From assembly GCA_947652115.1 (NCBI GenBank), contig OX393569.1, forward strand, positions 21,337,773-21,401,772: a stretch of 64,000 nt of DNA. Direction: 5' to 3'. This document shows, one piece after another, positions 46,401-56,685 of this stretch. Below the pieces are notes generated by a model, which was not told the origin of the DNA, did no database searches, and was given only the letters and a program-made list of their open reading frames with translations. A program made the position numbers and the translations under genes. Within the stretch, counting starts at the first letter, position 1. Each line of letters begins with the position of its first letter. This stretch comes from Blastomussa wellsi. Taxonomy: Eukaryota; Cnidaria; Anthozoa; Scleractinia; Plerogyridae.

Positions 46401-49400
46401 AGATATTTCTCCACAAGAGCTGATAGAAAAAGAAAGAGTCTATCTTAATAAATAATCTGACATGAAGTTTACTTCTGAACTAAGATAAAATGTTGTTCAA
46501 CAGTGAATGTGTCAAATGCCAGTGATAATAACAATAATTCCGTTACAAATAAATCCTAAAATAATTATGTTCAAGGCTTACATGTGAACAATCAGTGTAT
46601 GCAATTCATGTTCAGGTTTATTTATTAACCTGTTTTAACTAGTGGAAGAGAGAATTAAATGCAAAAATATTTGGATGATTAAATACCAAAACAAGTCCAA
46701 GGAAAGGATAAATTTCCAGAAAGACGATCCTCCAATCAATTTTTACTTTCTACATCTAAATTTAATCTTAAAACTTATGGTGGCCGGTCTTTTACTATTG
46801 CCGCACCTTCTGTTTGGAATGCACTTCCATTCGAACTTAGATCTTGTAATTCCCTTTCTTCTTTTAAATCTAAGCTCAAGACTTGGCTTTTTAAAATTGG
46901 TTATGATGTTGTATAGAATGATGATGTTTTTATAGGATGGCGATGTAGTTTTGTAGGTTTACGATTTTGTTGTTATGTTTATTATGTAAAGCGCTTTTGT
47001 TCCATTGAGAATTTTTATAGAATGACAATGTAGTTTTGTAGGTTTAGGATTTTTGTTGTTATTTTTTTATTATGTAAAGCGCTTTTGGACCATTGGGAAT
47101 TAGCGCTCTATAAATATTGTATATTATTATTATTATTATTATTATACAAAATGAGCCAAATTAATTCAAATTATTAATAGTACTTACACCGTTTGGGTTT
47201 GTAAAATGACATTAAGCCAATAACACTCTGTAATGGGATCCAGTGAGGAGGCTAGTGAAACAATACAGGCATACATCTAATATTTGGTACTTTACATGAA
47301 TAAACAGTATCATTTTAACACACTAATTGATGAGTCACTTGATAATTAACATTCTGGCAGAGGACGATGACTTCTGAACCTAAAATACATCAGCTGATAC
47401 ATGGATTTATGAATTGATTACTTACTTATGGTGAATAAATAGACATATATTTTTTTTGAAAGGTGATAAGAAAGAGAGGAAGGTGAGATGGAGCAAGAAG
47501 GAAAGAAGGTTCCCCTAACTTTATTATGACTTACATTTACATCACAGAGAAGCTTGTAAGCCTGCCTGACAGCTTGCCTTGGAGTAAAAGTAAAAAACTA
47601 ATGATGCGGAGAGCATAAAAGACTATGCAACTGTAGTGTTAAATCTACAGTTATGTAGTAATAAGTTTTCATTCATGCAAATTATAACAGGAAATGGTGG
47701 TTTGTCTGATTCCAACAAGTGCCCCTCTTGGTAACTTTGCCTAGTTGAGCGTTTGCTATAAGAATCTAAACTTTAAGGTAATCTTTACCAGTTTATAATA
47801 GACTATGATTTATCCAATTCTGACCACCTTTCCTTGAGCAACAAACAGCAACAATTATCCTGCGAAATAACACGGAATATCACCTGATACTGAGCCGACA
47901 AGGCCATGGGCTAAAATTAGACAATATTCCAAAAGATTGAGAAGGATAATTGTTTTATTATTCAACAAATTGTCAACAAAGAGCATTTTACAGCTAGAAA
48001 AGTTGCCGTTATACAGCCCGCTTTGAGAGACTTCTACCAAATTATCAAATAACTTAACATAACTGCAGAACATCTGTCAGCTGCAGATGATGGATATTGA
48101 GAGAATAATGACCATATGTGGGCAACGTGACAATTTTTTGAATAATAATATATATTATTTTATACATAGTATATTGACCAGTGACAAGAATGGTTGATGT
48201 CCACCTGAAGGCTTCAGACTTGAGTGTGTTCAGACAGCCTTTAGAGTGCTATTGTTGCATGTGCTCTCACCTTTTGTGGAGGAACAACTTCCTAAACTTA
48301 TTCTTCTCAATGTTGGTAAAAGTGTCATACACGACAGCCAAAAGCTGCAATGAAGACAGAAAGGAAAATTTTACCATGAACATTGATTTTATAGTAAAAG
48401 TAAATTAGCCAAGTGGCTCATAGCTGGTTGTGCTTACATGTAATTTCATCACCCTCTCCCCCTGCTCAACATTGTTTCACGTGATTTGCAATTCACTTGG
48501 CTTTGCTCTAGCCTGCGAATGCAGACGTATTTCTGGCTGTAAATTGTCTTTGCTCTGACAACACAACAAAATTGTCAACATTGAAATGGGGGAGGGGTAA
48601 TAATTATGAGCTGTGGTACCAAATTGGTGGTAATGTGTTCAAGTGTCTCAACATGTTTTGTACTTAAAGGAGTACTGCTACTCCCCCCCCCCCTGAATGG
48701 GATTCTAGTCCATTGCAGGTTACTCCTCAGCATTCCACCAGGTTACCCCAACATTTTACTGATTCCCGATAGGGAGAGGGACTGTGACAGTTAAGTGAGA
48801 ACACAACACAATTATGACAAATGCCAGGTCTCGAAACCAGAATATTTGATCTGAAGTCTAGCACACTAACAGGTAGGCCACCACCATGCTTCCTGACTTT
48901 ATAGTAGAAAATTTATATTATGATAATAGGAATGAGTGGAGTCCAATTTTCACTCATGCCAACCCTCCCGGATAGAGGATGAATCTCCCGGTCTCCCGTA
49001 CAAGTCACCAAATCTCCTGCATGCGAAGGAAAATGCTTGAAATATGAGTTTTTACTCTAAATCGGGCCAATTTTGGGAGGAAATGTTGAAATATTTGACA
49101 CATTTTTGTTGATGAATTGGCAGAGCTCGATCTATTTTTAACTCTGTTTTGAATACAGAGAAGAGGTTTCTTGAAGCAAAATTGGTGGTCTCCAAGATTT
49201 CAACATTTTTACGTTGGCATCTCTGAATTTTATCTGCAATGGCCTTAAAGGGGTGACCCCCAACTAAAAAACGGTTGCTATAGATGACTTCCAGCCATCA
49301 TATCTTCAATCCTGGGATTAGTTTTTTGTCATGCTTGTTCTATTGGAGGCTCACTTCACTTTTGGCAGTTTTGACCATACTTGGAAAGTCAAGTGACCAG

Positions 49401-52400
49401 AACACATAAATGCTTAAAACTCGCACAGCTTACATCTTTCTCGGATGAAACCAAAGCCAATGAAAAGAGTGCATTCAGATGCAAAATCTGTAGTATGGAT
49501 TTCTGCAGATTCACATTAGTTAAAAAGCTTTGACATCATAAAATTTTTGTGATATCATAACTTTTACAGTACTGCGAATTTTAAAAAACCGATACGACAG
49601 ATTTTGCATCTGAATGCACTCTATCCATTGGCTAACTGGTTTCGTTTGAGGCTGATGTAAGCTGTGAGAGTTTTTAGCATTTTTGTGTTCTGGTCACATG
49701 ACTTTCCAAATATGGGCAAAGCTGCTACAAGTGAAAGCCGCCTCCAATAGAACAAGCAGGGCAAAACACTCATCCCAGGATTGAAAGGGAACTCAAGATG
49801 TGACAGTTAGAAGTCATCTATGCAACTGTTTTGTAGTTAGGGTTCTCTCCCATTAATCTACACAAACTGAACTTCAATAAAGAGCTTACTGAAAATAATT
49901 ATTTATCATGTTTATAATTATTTATCATATTTAAGTCATGATAGCTTACCAGATTCATAAGAAAGTACAGGACAACTGAGATATAAACAGCAAAAAATAT
50001 GACAGACCATCGTGAACGGCGATAGGATGGCATCATCACATCAGGATAACTGCAAAGTACAAAATTAAGTTAGAGAAGCTTTGAATCAGAGTTTGCAAGC
50101 AGTGTACAAATATGGCTAAAAGACAAATTTCGATTATCACATTTCACACTAATCCTCTACCAATAGTCTCCTATTCACCAGGGAGGAGCAAGGGCTTTAG
50201 GAACCTACCGGGGTAACTGGTCAGGAATAATTTAGAAAGTAATTCTGACTAAATTTGCACTGAATTGATACTGTTACCTGAAGGAAAAAGTGCCATATGA
50301 CTGTTTACTTCAAAAGATACTTAGTCCAGGGATAAAAAAGTTCTACAAGGCTGACCATTAAAACCTTTTGAAAAATAATAGCATAATAGTTTGTGTTGTT
50401 CATGGTTCTTAACCAGCTGGACGGCTGAAGCTCCATTTCAAAAACACTTGTAAAAGCATTCTGAAATGTGGTTATGTCCTTAACGGCTGGCAATCTTTCA
50501 TCAACTGTAGGCAGGAAACGGCGTAGCCTGATTGAGACTGTTTGTGGAAACTGTACCATGACTAGAGTTCTTGCATATGAAATGAGAAGGGTACTTTGGG
50601 GAGAAAAGCGATAAAAACTGTGTATTTATCTGCAGGCATTACATGCAGACACTATAATTGTTGTTATTACAATTGTATACCTTTGGTAGTGCATGTCCGA
50701 CAACACCTGAATTGTCCAAGGCAGTTTTGTACTAAATATAATGTAGTTTGCAGACTTTCATGACACCATCTTCAACATTATGGGAAAAGGTAGCAAGGGT
50801 AGACAGGGTTTGGGTGGGGTAGGTGAACGGGGGGGGGGGGGGGGTGTAGGGAGTGGCAAAAGTCATAAGCAACAACCTTTCTGTGAATTTATGGCAGATC
50901 CTGTCAACAACATTTTTTACTGCAATAATTATAATTACATGTACATGAAAAGCCACCTACTTTGCTGTTGTAAGTAAGACAAACAAGCTGATAAAGCTCC
51001 TCCAAAAGCTGTTGAAGAACTAATTTAATTTACAAATAACAAAATTCAGTAAGAAACAGAATTATATTTCAACAAATTGTCACAAAGCCCACACTATTGT
51101 CCAAAGTCCTGCCAACGACCACACAAGCACATAATTTTTTTTGCTAGAAAAATTTTTTCTTGACAATTTGTTCAATAAAGAATAGCTATATGCTGCTCAA
51201 CATTGGAAAATGTTTTCTGCTTTTATCCAACTCGTGCTATGGCCTCAGTTTCTGCAGTCACTTAATTTGCAAATTAATTTATTTTAAACTATAATTGTTA
51301 TAATTATTAAATAAATGTATAGTCGTCTGTTAAATATTGTGCTGATGTTTAATGGTGGAGCTCTGGCAGCCTGAAGGGCCGACAAGCACAGCACTATACT
51401 CATAGAGACACATGCAGTCCATTTTTCATTATCAAAATGGTCAGCGGAATGGTGCACGGGCACGTATGACTGATGATGATGTCACCTCAAGGTATCCGCT
51501 GACGAGTATCGTGTGGAAATATTATGGTCTCAGGTCTATAGTTGACACGTTATTTTAAGTTCTACAGGAATAAAAGGTTACCACAAACTTGCATCTTTGC
51601 CATATTATGATCAATTGACAGCCATCAAAAGAAGGTATCTGCTGACCAGTATTACATGGCAATATCGCAGGCTCAGGTTTAGAACTCATCAAGGTCAAGG
51701 ATTCGCTCCGACGAAGGGCTAACGCTCGAAACGTCAGCTCTTGAATCTCTTTACGGTGGCCAATTGACATTATCAACCCAGTTGATAAAACCAAATTATA
51801 TTGTTTTTTTTTAAGTTGACCACTGATCAGGTATGGTATAATATTGGATCGCAGGCTCAAGTTCGAAATATTTTTTCCTTGGAATAATATTGGAGCTCTG
51901 CTTTTAGGCTTGGCTAAATCTATATATTAACTATAATCATTTACCTGATCTTTTTCATTGTCAGAAAACAAGTAAAACCCTGTGAATCAACATAAACACA
52001 GTATAAAGCCTGACAAAATAAAATATGTGATAATGTTTCTACTGATAACTTTAAAACAAATTGAAATGTTGTGCTACTTACCCAGCATGGCAAAGATTAG
52101 CATAATAAAAAACAACAGGAACAGCATGTCCAAGATTGGAGGAAGAGAGAGCAAAATTTGTCTGAGAACTCTGCAAAGAAGAAAGTCAAAACATAACAGT
52201 CTTCAAATTATTCTGACTGGGTGGAGCTCAGAGGGAAAACACATAAATATATCACAGGCAGACCTAGCTAGTAACTTAAGATCCTTAGTAGGCAAATACA
52301 GTAAACAAAACCTTGGAAAAATGATGATTACCTTCTAACCCCATAACAATAATGAGTGTCTATTAAGAAGAGGGGCCGCAGCGCCCTTGTCACTCGGACA

Positions 52401-55358
52401 TGGTTCTCACTTCTTACAAGAACGACAATGGCTTCCACTAACACCACACACAAAACAATGACCTGGAGAGTATGAAATGACAAGGTAATGATATTAAAAC
52501 AAACTGGAGTTATATCAGGGACCTTATTGCAAGAGTGAAGCTAGTTGAGAGAGGGGGGGGGGGGGGGGTAGTAGGGAGGAAGGCATATAATGTTATCAAT
52601 GGTAACCCACAATATTTTTCCTTTATTGGTTCTAATACTGCAAAGATTTCATCCCCCGAAAGTCAGGTTTCCTACAGGTTTCTTTCTCTTTATGATGGAT
52701 TGACATCCAGTTTTTTTTACCTTACAAAGTGTTCTCTTGTGAGTAAAAAATAACTTTGCTCCTTGCCACTTCAGTTTCACAGCCAGGCCAACAGCAACAA
52801 CAAATAGCGACAAAATTTCCAGGGTTGCATGGACCTAACCATCATTAAATGTCCACAGAAAACACGTTTTACTATCCTTAGCTATAGTTTTTAAGTTATG
52901 CATATTAAAGTACCGGGGTAAGATGGTGTGTTTATGTTGTAGTTCAATTTAACCTCTGGTTTATTTTTTTTCAAACCAGTTCAGTTTTTTTGAACCAGTT
53001 TATTTTTCAACTGTTTGAAAAGGGCTTTCATATTTTGGGGAGTGGTGAAAAATAGGGGCATGGTTATTGTTGGGGGGGGGGGTGAAAGAATAACAGAAAA
53101 ATTACAGGGAATGTTCCTCCCAACTTCATTACCTCCCTTTTCCCTTACACCCTTCACCACCCCTACTCTCTTTCCCCACCTAGACACTCCCCCACCCTCA
53201 CTATACCCTGGCAAAATATATTGACAGTAATGATTTTGTTTTATAATTTGAGGTTCTTTTCCATTATATTTAATTACTGCTGGGGGCAAAGAATGCTGTC
53301 AAGAAAATAGAGTAATAAATTATAATTTGTATTGAGATGAGCAAGAGCAGGACATCATGTCTCTATATACACATTCAATGCACTTAAAAAACAAATCTAC
53401 AAAGTAGGAGGAGGTGTGCCCTGTACCGCCAAGTTCATGTCATCAACATATCTTTTGTTCATTCTTACTACAATGCACATTACTTACAGCCTCATTGCAA
53501 ACTCTTTGGCCCACCATATCACAACAATCTAGGCCAATACTTCATGTTAACGTCAAACCAATAGAACAACCTTTTCTTTGCCTAATGATCTTGACTTATC
53601 AGTTCAAATAAAGAAACATAGATCACTGCATAAATAATTTTAGTAGAAACTCAGCTGTGTTCTACTGGAAATCCTTGAATCCGATTGGCTCTCTGACTGC
53701 TTTCTATTCGCCAAAAGAAAATGATGGTGTGCGCATTACTCTTTGAAGGCAAGATTTTTCTTGATTTTGGCTTAAAAATACATAAATTGATAGCTACTGG
53801 AGTGAAATTCTTTAGAGTTTCTACTAAAACAATTAAATTATTTGCCCTTGTTATCAATGAGCGATAGTCAACTCGGCTGCACCTCCTTGATTATTCCCTC
53901 ATGGAAAACGCTGGCTCATAGTCTAATTGTTATATAACTTACAGGTACAGGTAAGTAGAAGATGTCACCCTCAGGCACGTCTCCCGACGCTGGCTTTTCA
54001 GTCAGTCCCAAGGCAAGAAGAAAGAGTGCTGCCATCATATCCAAAATGTAAAAAAATTTTGAGTGAGCAATAAGATACCATCGTACTGTTCGACGGGACG
54101 GGTGGGTGTCAAACCTATCATTGTTCTGGCCTTCCTGAAGAAAAATGGCTGCATCCTAAGAAAAATATAACATTCCCATCAAATTCATCTTCACAAAGTT
54201 CTATTTTCACTGTTCACCAACATGCCTAACTGGCATGCTTTTCAAACTTATCCACTCTAGAGGACATTTTTAAAAGGTTCCACTAGTTGACCAGAAATAC
54301 CATTTTAGTATGGATGGGGGGCCATGCAATCCTGAGAAAATATGTCGTATTTCTAAAATTTATCTGGCCTAGGCTGTGTTCACACTTGGTGCCCAAGCAC
54401 TGGTACCTGGGCACCAGGAGAAAAAGTGTGCCGTGTTTAGACACTGAAAGTAGTCGTAATCGGGCATGGTGCCTGTGCCCAAATTCTGACATAGGTACTT
54501 GAAAAAATGTGTGTTCACATTTGGTGCCCAGCTTACAGTCATACCCAAGCACTGTACCCTGGCACCAAGTGTGAACACTGCCTAAGTGGGCACGTAGGTT
54601 AAATGTCTCAAACTGCCAGTGCAAATTTTTCATTGCTGCTGGTCATTTATGCACCTAGCAATGTTAAGTCCAAGGGGGGGAGGGGCCACGGGCATATGTG
54701 GGGCATTTGACCTCTATTGCCTTTGGCTTCCCCACCCTTAGGAATTTGACTAAGAATTTGCTTTTTCTGCATGAAGGAATGGTGCCTAATCACATCGCCG
54801 TGTGTGCTTGTCTGTGCGCTGGACCGGCATCTTGGAATTTTGAAGTAGCGCAGCTAAAGAACAGCTGTTTTAAGAGGTAAGCACTTACATACATACATAC
54901 ATACTTTATTGTAACTCCCTACAAGGGCTTTTCGGTTACAAGACTACATGACTAAAATACTATTATATTATTGTTTTTACCAAAGACACTACTTCTCACT
55001 ACTCACTTTCAATATGAATTGATGGAACACCTTACTTTGTCGGGATTGTGTGGATTTTTGATAATATAGTCTCACTTTTCACCAGAGAATCAAGCGTTGG
55101 AATTCTAATTTTCACAACTACTATGAACTTTAGTGATGTTACTTCCCCAAGGTGGGGATAGCAGGGGCGTAGCATGGGATTTTGAAGATGTACTCACGAG
55201 AATAAATTTTTCACTAAGCCCTAGACCAATCAGAACGCGAGAATTCTTTCAGTTATAAAAGAAGATTTCGAACAGAAGCGGTGACTGCGCGCGCACCAGT
55301 TAACCCGAATTTTTCACCCTACCTGATAACGAAAATAACAGTTTGGTTGTTCTTCCAT
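36176..55358 (-). CDS. TPCN1: Two-pore channel (TPC1-like), 28 coding exons, 764 aa
   Basis: TPCs are endolysosomal cation channels with two six-helix domains, opened by PI(3,5)P2 and linked to NAADP signalling. I joined 28 exons with matching GT-AG sites and phases (2295 nt including stop). Coding exons in transcript order: 55358-55323, 54155-53943, 52834-52721, 52462-52332, 52170-52082, 51979-51945, 51019-50961, 50049-49950, 48344-48271, 47577-47541, 47251-47188, 46419-46359, 45530-45479, 44545-44476, 44071-44027, 43531-43475, 43064-42996, 42833-42761, 41636-41544, 41426-41355, 40900-40811, 39702-39623, 39284-39238, 38393-38325, 37999-37912, 37607-37510, 36950-36879, 36382-36176. Both filters match TPC1 (TTANYPDVMM; ELTVVNNW). 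TPC3 cannot be fully excluded. The ATG at 55358 is provisional: the frame stays open upstream to an acceptor at 55388. Confidence 0.93.
36982..37084. repeat. AAT/ATG trinucleotide microsatellite
   Basis: About 100 bp of AAT units interrupted by a block of ATG units, inside a TPC intron. It creates a spurious Tyr/His-run frame on the minus strand. Confidence 0.95.
38325..44545 (-). CDS. TPCN1: TPC exons 14-24: channel domain II
   Basis: Residues 356-610. Exons 14-16 encode the lead-in (QWFTCLKPFNCLY) and S1; exons 17-18 S2 with LSGWN; exon 19 S3 and the start of S4 (IVCLRPLRLL), exon 20 the rest of S4 (LLFKLKQRYRD). Exon 21 is S5, exon 22 a luminal loop with an N-x-S glycosylation site (NTSW) and the family signature YYYLNNFNDLL. 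Exon 23 holds filter II, ELTVVNNW, the V-N-N triplet associated with sodium selectivity in human TPCs. Exon 24 begins S6. In S4 the residue aligned with a key TPC1 arginine is Leu (see findings). Confidence 0.9.
38670..38784. mobile_element. Fold-back MITE, copy 2 (115 bp)
   Basis: Nearly identical to 3273-3387, same length and orientation, and similar for about 60 bp beyond the right arm. It lies in an intron of the TPC gene, upstream (in transcript order) of exon 24. Confidence 0.85.
40995..41158 (+). mobile_element. CGGATC-ended MITE, copy 2
   Basis: Bounded by CGGATCTAGGGGGAGGGTGC on the left and AAATCCTGGATCTGCCCCTG on the right, with a poly-C tract near the left end. Intronic in the TPC gene. 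Matches copies at 35866 and 43616. Confidence 0.75.
41744..41905. repeat. Fold-back repeat, 162 bp
   Basis: The left arm CTAGAAGATGGGTATCC, then TAAGAAAATAATGCCC and AGGTCTAGAAAAGC, is mirrored on the right by GCTTTTCTAGACCT, GGGCATTATTTTCTTA and CCCATCTTCTAG. Intronic in the TPC gene. A decayed relative follows near 42146-42200. Confidence 0.8.
42354..42672 (-). mobile_element. Composite MITE-like repeat, copy B
   Basis: Reverse-oriented copy of 24671-25003, sharing AAGGGCAAAATTACTGAGCG, TAATCCGTTAATTGCCGTAG and CCTCATGTGATTACCTATAC. It ends against an AAT microsatellite (about 42668-42696). Intronic in the TPC gene. Confidence 0.75.
43616..43766 (+). mobile_element. CGGATC-ended MITE, copy 3
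   Basis: Runs from CAGGGGCGAATCTGGGG to GGATCCGCCCCTG. The CAGGGG ends and the partial flanking match (AAGTAA on both sides) would fit a hAT-type element, but the duplication is imperfect. Intronic in the TPC gene. Confidence 0.75.
45479..48344 (-). CDS. TPCN1: TPC exons 9-13: end of domain I S6 and EF-hand-like linker
   Basis: Residues 260-355. Exon 9 (LLAVVYDTFTNIEKNKF) closes S6 with the conserved amphipathic gate helix and the basic residues that join the lipid site. Exons 10-13 are unusually small (37, 64, 61 and 52 nt) and encode the EF-hand-like linker: RQAVRQAYKLL, then IGLMSFYKPKRS, EKYLVFKSLD, and LDEFYHVFENSEMKWKQ. The acidic calcium-binding positions are poorly kept, as in animal TPCs, so this module is probably structural. 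Phases at all junctions agree. Confidence 0.9.
45841..46024. repeat. Near-perfect 184-bp palindrome (fold-back element)
   Basis: From ATTTGGTTTTATCAACTGGG to CCCAGTTGATAAAACCAAAT, with arms of about 85 bp and almost no mismatches, around a centre of CGACGAAGG type. A single-arm copy is found at 51700-51796. It lies in a TPC intron. Confidence 0.9.
46690..47150 (+). mobile_element. 3' end of a non-LTR retrotransposon (LINE fragment)
   Basis: The plus-strand frame ending at 46916 reads KTYGGRSFTIAAPSVWNALP, then ELRSCNSLSSFKSKLKTWLF and a stop. This is the familiar C-terminal end of reverse transcriptases of CR1/L2-type LINEs. Only about 50-60 codons remain, so it is a 5'-truncated copy. The 3' UTR contains a roughly 90-bp direct duplication (two TATGTAAAGCGCTTTTG blocks at about 46984 and 47070) and ends in an ATT repeat tail. 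It lies antisense within a TPC intron. Confidence 0.75.
48669..48890 (-). mobile_element. tRNA-derived SINE
   Basis: Read on the minus strand, the head has an A-box-like TGGCCTACCTGTTAGTGTGC and a B-box-like GGTTTCGAGACC about 40 bp later, the internal RNA polymerase III promoter of a tRNA. A tail follows with CAATGGACTAGAATCCCATT, a G-rich run and GGAGTAGCAGTACTCC. This arrangement is typical of cnidarian SINEs. It lies in the TPC intron between exons 8 and 9. Confidence 0.7.
49255..49850. repeat. Long imperfect inverted repeat, about 600 bp
   Basis: Left-arm blocks CTATAGATGACTTCC, ATCCTGGGATTAG, CTTGTTCTATTGGAGGC, AGTGCATTCAGATGCAAAAT return inverted and in reverse order on the right. The arms are about 280 bp with scattered mismatches. 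It lies in the TPC intron between exons 8 and 9, so the transcript could form a long hairpin. Confidence 0.8.
49950..55358 (-). CDS. TPCN1: TPC exons 1-8: N-terminus and channel domain I
   Basis: Residues 1-259. Exon 1 gives MEEQPNCYFRYQ; exon 2 opens with the TPC signature DAAIFLQEGQNND and contains S1. Exon 3 (VHATLEILSLF) is S2. Exon 4 is S3 plus S4 (HVRVTRALRPLFLID). Residues R164, R165 and R168 (GVRRVLRQ), at the S4-S5 boundary, match the arginines that bind PI(3,5)P2 in mouse TPC1. Exons 5-6 are S5, exon 7 the pore helix ending TTAN (N226), exon 8 YPDVMMPSY and S6. A good acceptor at 55388 and the open frame TPLVVDED before the ATG suggest one more upstream exon, since vertebrate TPC1 has a longer acidic leader. 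Confidence 0.92.
51700..51796. repeat. Single-arm copy of the 45841-46024 palindrome
   Basis: GATTCGCTCCGACGAAGGGC through CCAGTTGATAAAACCAAAT matches the right arm of the palindrome with two or three changes; the other arm is missing. Intronic in the TPC gene. Confidence 0.85.
54370..54585. repeat. Fold-back repeat, about 216 bp
   Basis: TAGGCTGTGTTCACACTTGG and GCCCAAGCACTGGTACC on the left mirror GTACCCTGGCACC, CCAAGTGTGAACACTGCCTA on the right, with further inner copies of GTGTTCACATTTGGTGCC. Located in the first identified TPC intron. Confidence 0.75.
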
Positions 55359-55518
55359 GTCTTCGTCAACCACTAGTGGCGTTCTTCCTAAAACGCCAAA
55401 ACAAGAAAAGAGCTGCTCCAGATAATCACATCAAAGAACGAGATGTTACAGCTAGCTTCAGATGGGGCTTTACAAGGTCCAAACCGGAAAGCATCACACA
55501 TCAACAAGAAGTTTAAGT

Positions 55519-55639
55519 TAGCCTGCGTGACAAGCGTTCCCGCCCGTACAAAGAGCGAAGAGCGATTTCTGGTCGCGCGAAAATAACAGATCATATAAAC
55601 AGCTCTTCGCGCGCTTGGGAACGCTTGCTACGAAGGCTA
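55519..55639. mobile_element. 121-bp MITE with 9-bp target-site duplication
   Basis: Ends are inverted (TAGCCTGCGTGACAAGCG and CGCTTGCTACGAAGGCTA). Direct repeats AGTTTAAGT lie exactly at both borders (55510-55518 and 55640-55648). A 9-bp duplication suggests a Mutator-like transposase. It lies about 160 bp upstream of the provisional TPC start codon, in or next to the promoter or leader. Confidence 0.85.
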
Positions 55640-55648
55640 AGTTTAAGT

Positions 55649-56407
55649 GAGCTCTTGAATTGCGCTTTCTAACCTTCAAGCATGCCACGCATTCAATGAA
55701 ATTGGTGCCATCTGTCTGCCATGTCAACCATCGCAGTTAATCCTTGGAAAATTGGCAGTTAAGCCGAAAATTGTTGAGACGAAACTTTTTCTTCTCGCTT
55801 TCGTTTTCGCTTTGATGATTCTTACACGGAAGGATTCTTGTCTTTGTTTTGCGGGTAAAACCGCTGACAATGGCAAAACGGACACCTGCGCCTAGCCCCC
55901 AGAACTGCGCAAGCCCCCTCGGCGTAGCGCCTAGCCCCCAGAACTGCGCAAGCCCCCTCGGCGTAGCGCCTTAGCCCCCATAACTGCGCAAGCCCCCTAG
56001 GCGTAGCGCCTAACCCCCAGAACTGCGCAAGCCCCCTCGGATTTATTTATTCGTAAATCACTCGCCTGCGGCTCGTGATTTACAAATTCTTCTCGTGTTT
56101 TTCCAACATCCCGCGTGGTTTATCAGCTTATAAGGTAGGTAAGTCTGCTGTCGGGCCTAGTGGCCCATCAGGCCGGAGCTTATCCCCGGTTTCAGCTATC
56201 AGTTATCAGCTTATAAACCATAGAAACTTGTGGTCTATTGCTTAATTACATCCAAGAAGGTATCACAATGCATGATGGGATACCCGTGAGTAACTTTGAC
56301 AAGGACAGGTTTACGGGCCGAATTTAAGAGAATTTTCTAAAGTCTACAAGCACCTCTTTATTTCCAAGCGTTCAATACGTCAACATTTGGCAAATGAGCC
56401 ACCATAC
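55649..56407. other. Region upstream of the TPC gene
   Basis: Probable bidirectionally unremarkable flank of the channel gene. It contains the minisatellite at 55888-56040 and no supported exon. A missing 5' TPC exon may lie here or further right; I could not identify one. Confidence 0.35.
55888..56040. repeat. GC-rich minisatellite, four units of 39-40 bp
   Basis: Units starting GCGCCTAGCCCCCAGAACTG begin at 55888, 55927, 55966 and 56006. They differ by a few substitutions and one inserted base. The block is much richer in C+G than its surroundings. Confidence 0.95.
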
Positions 56408-56685
56408 TATGGTGGCCTAGGAATGCCATAAGAAAATTGTGTAGTATCTTGTGAGTTTCCCGTTATTTATTATGTTATTTTATTTTATTTTTAAACTTTA
56501 AACGAAAAAAAAAATAATATCGAGATACTTTAAATCAAATTTATACGAAAAATATAAAAAGTAAACTAAATGCCTTTTAATAAAAAGTTAAATGAAACGA
56601 AAATAATTGTTCCTTGGCCTAGCAGCGCCATAAGGTTTTGTTGTAAAAAAAATCGCTCGTTGGCCTATCGATGCCATAGCCCACA

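Noticed and set aside
50305..50559. 84-residue minus-strand frame inside a TPC intron
   Set aside because: It lies between exons 7 and 8, does not match TPC, and the exon phases close without it.
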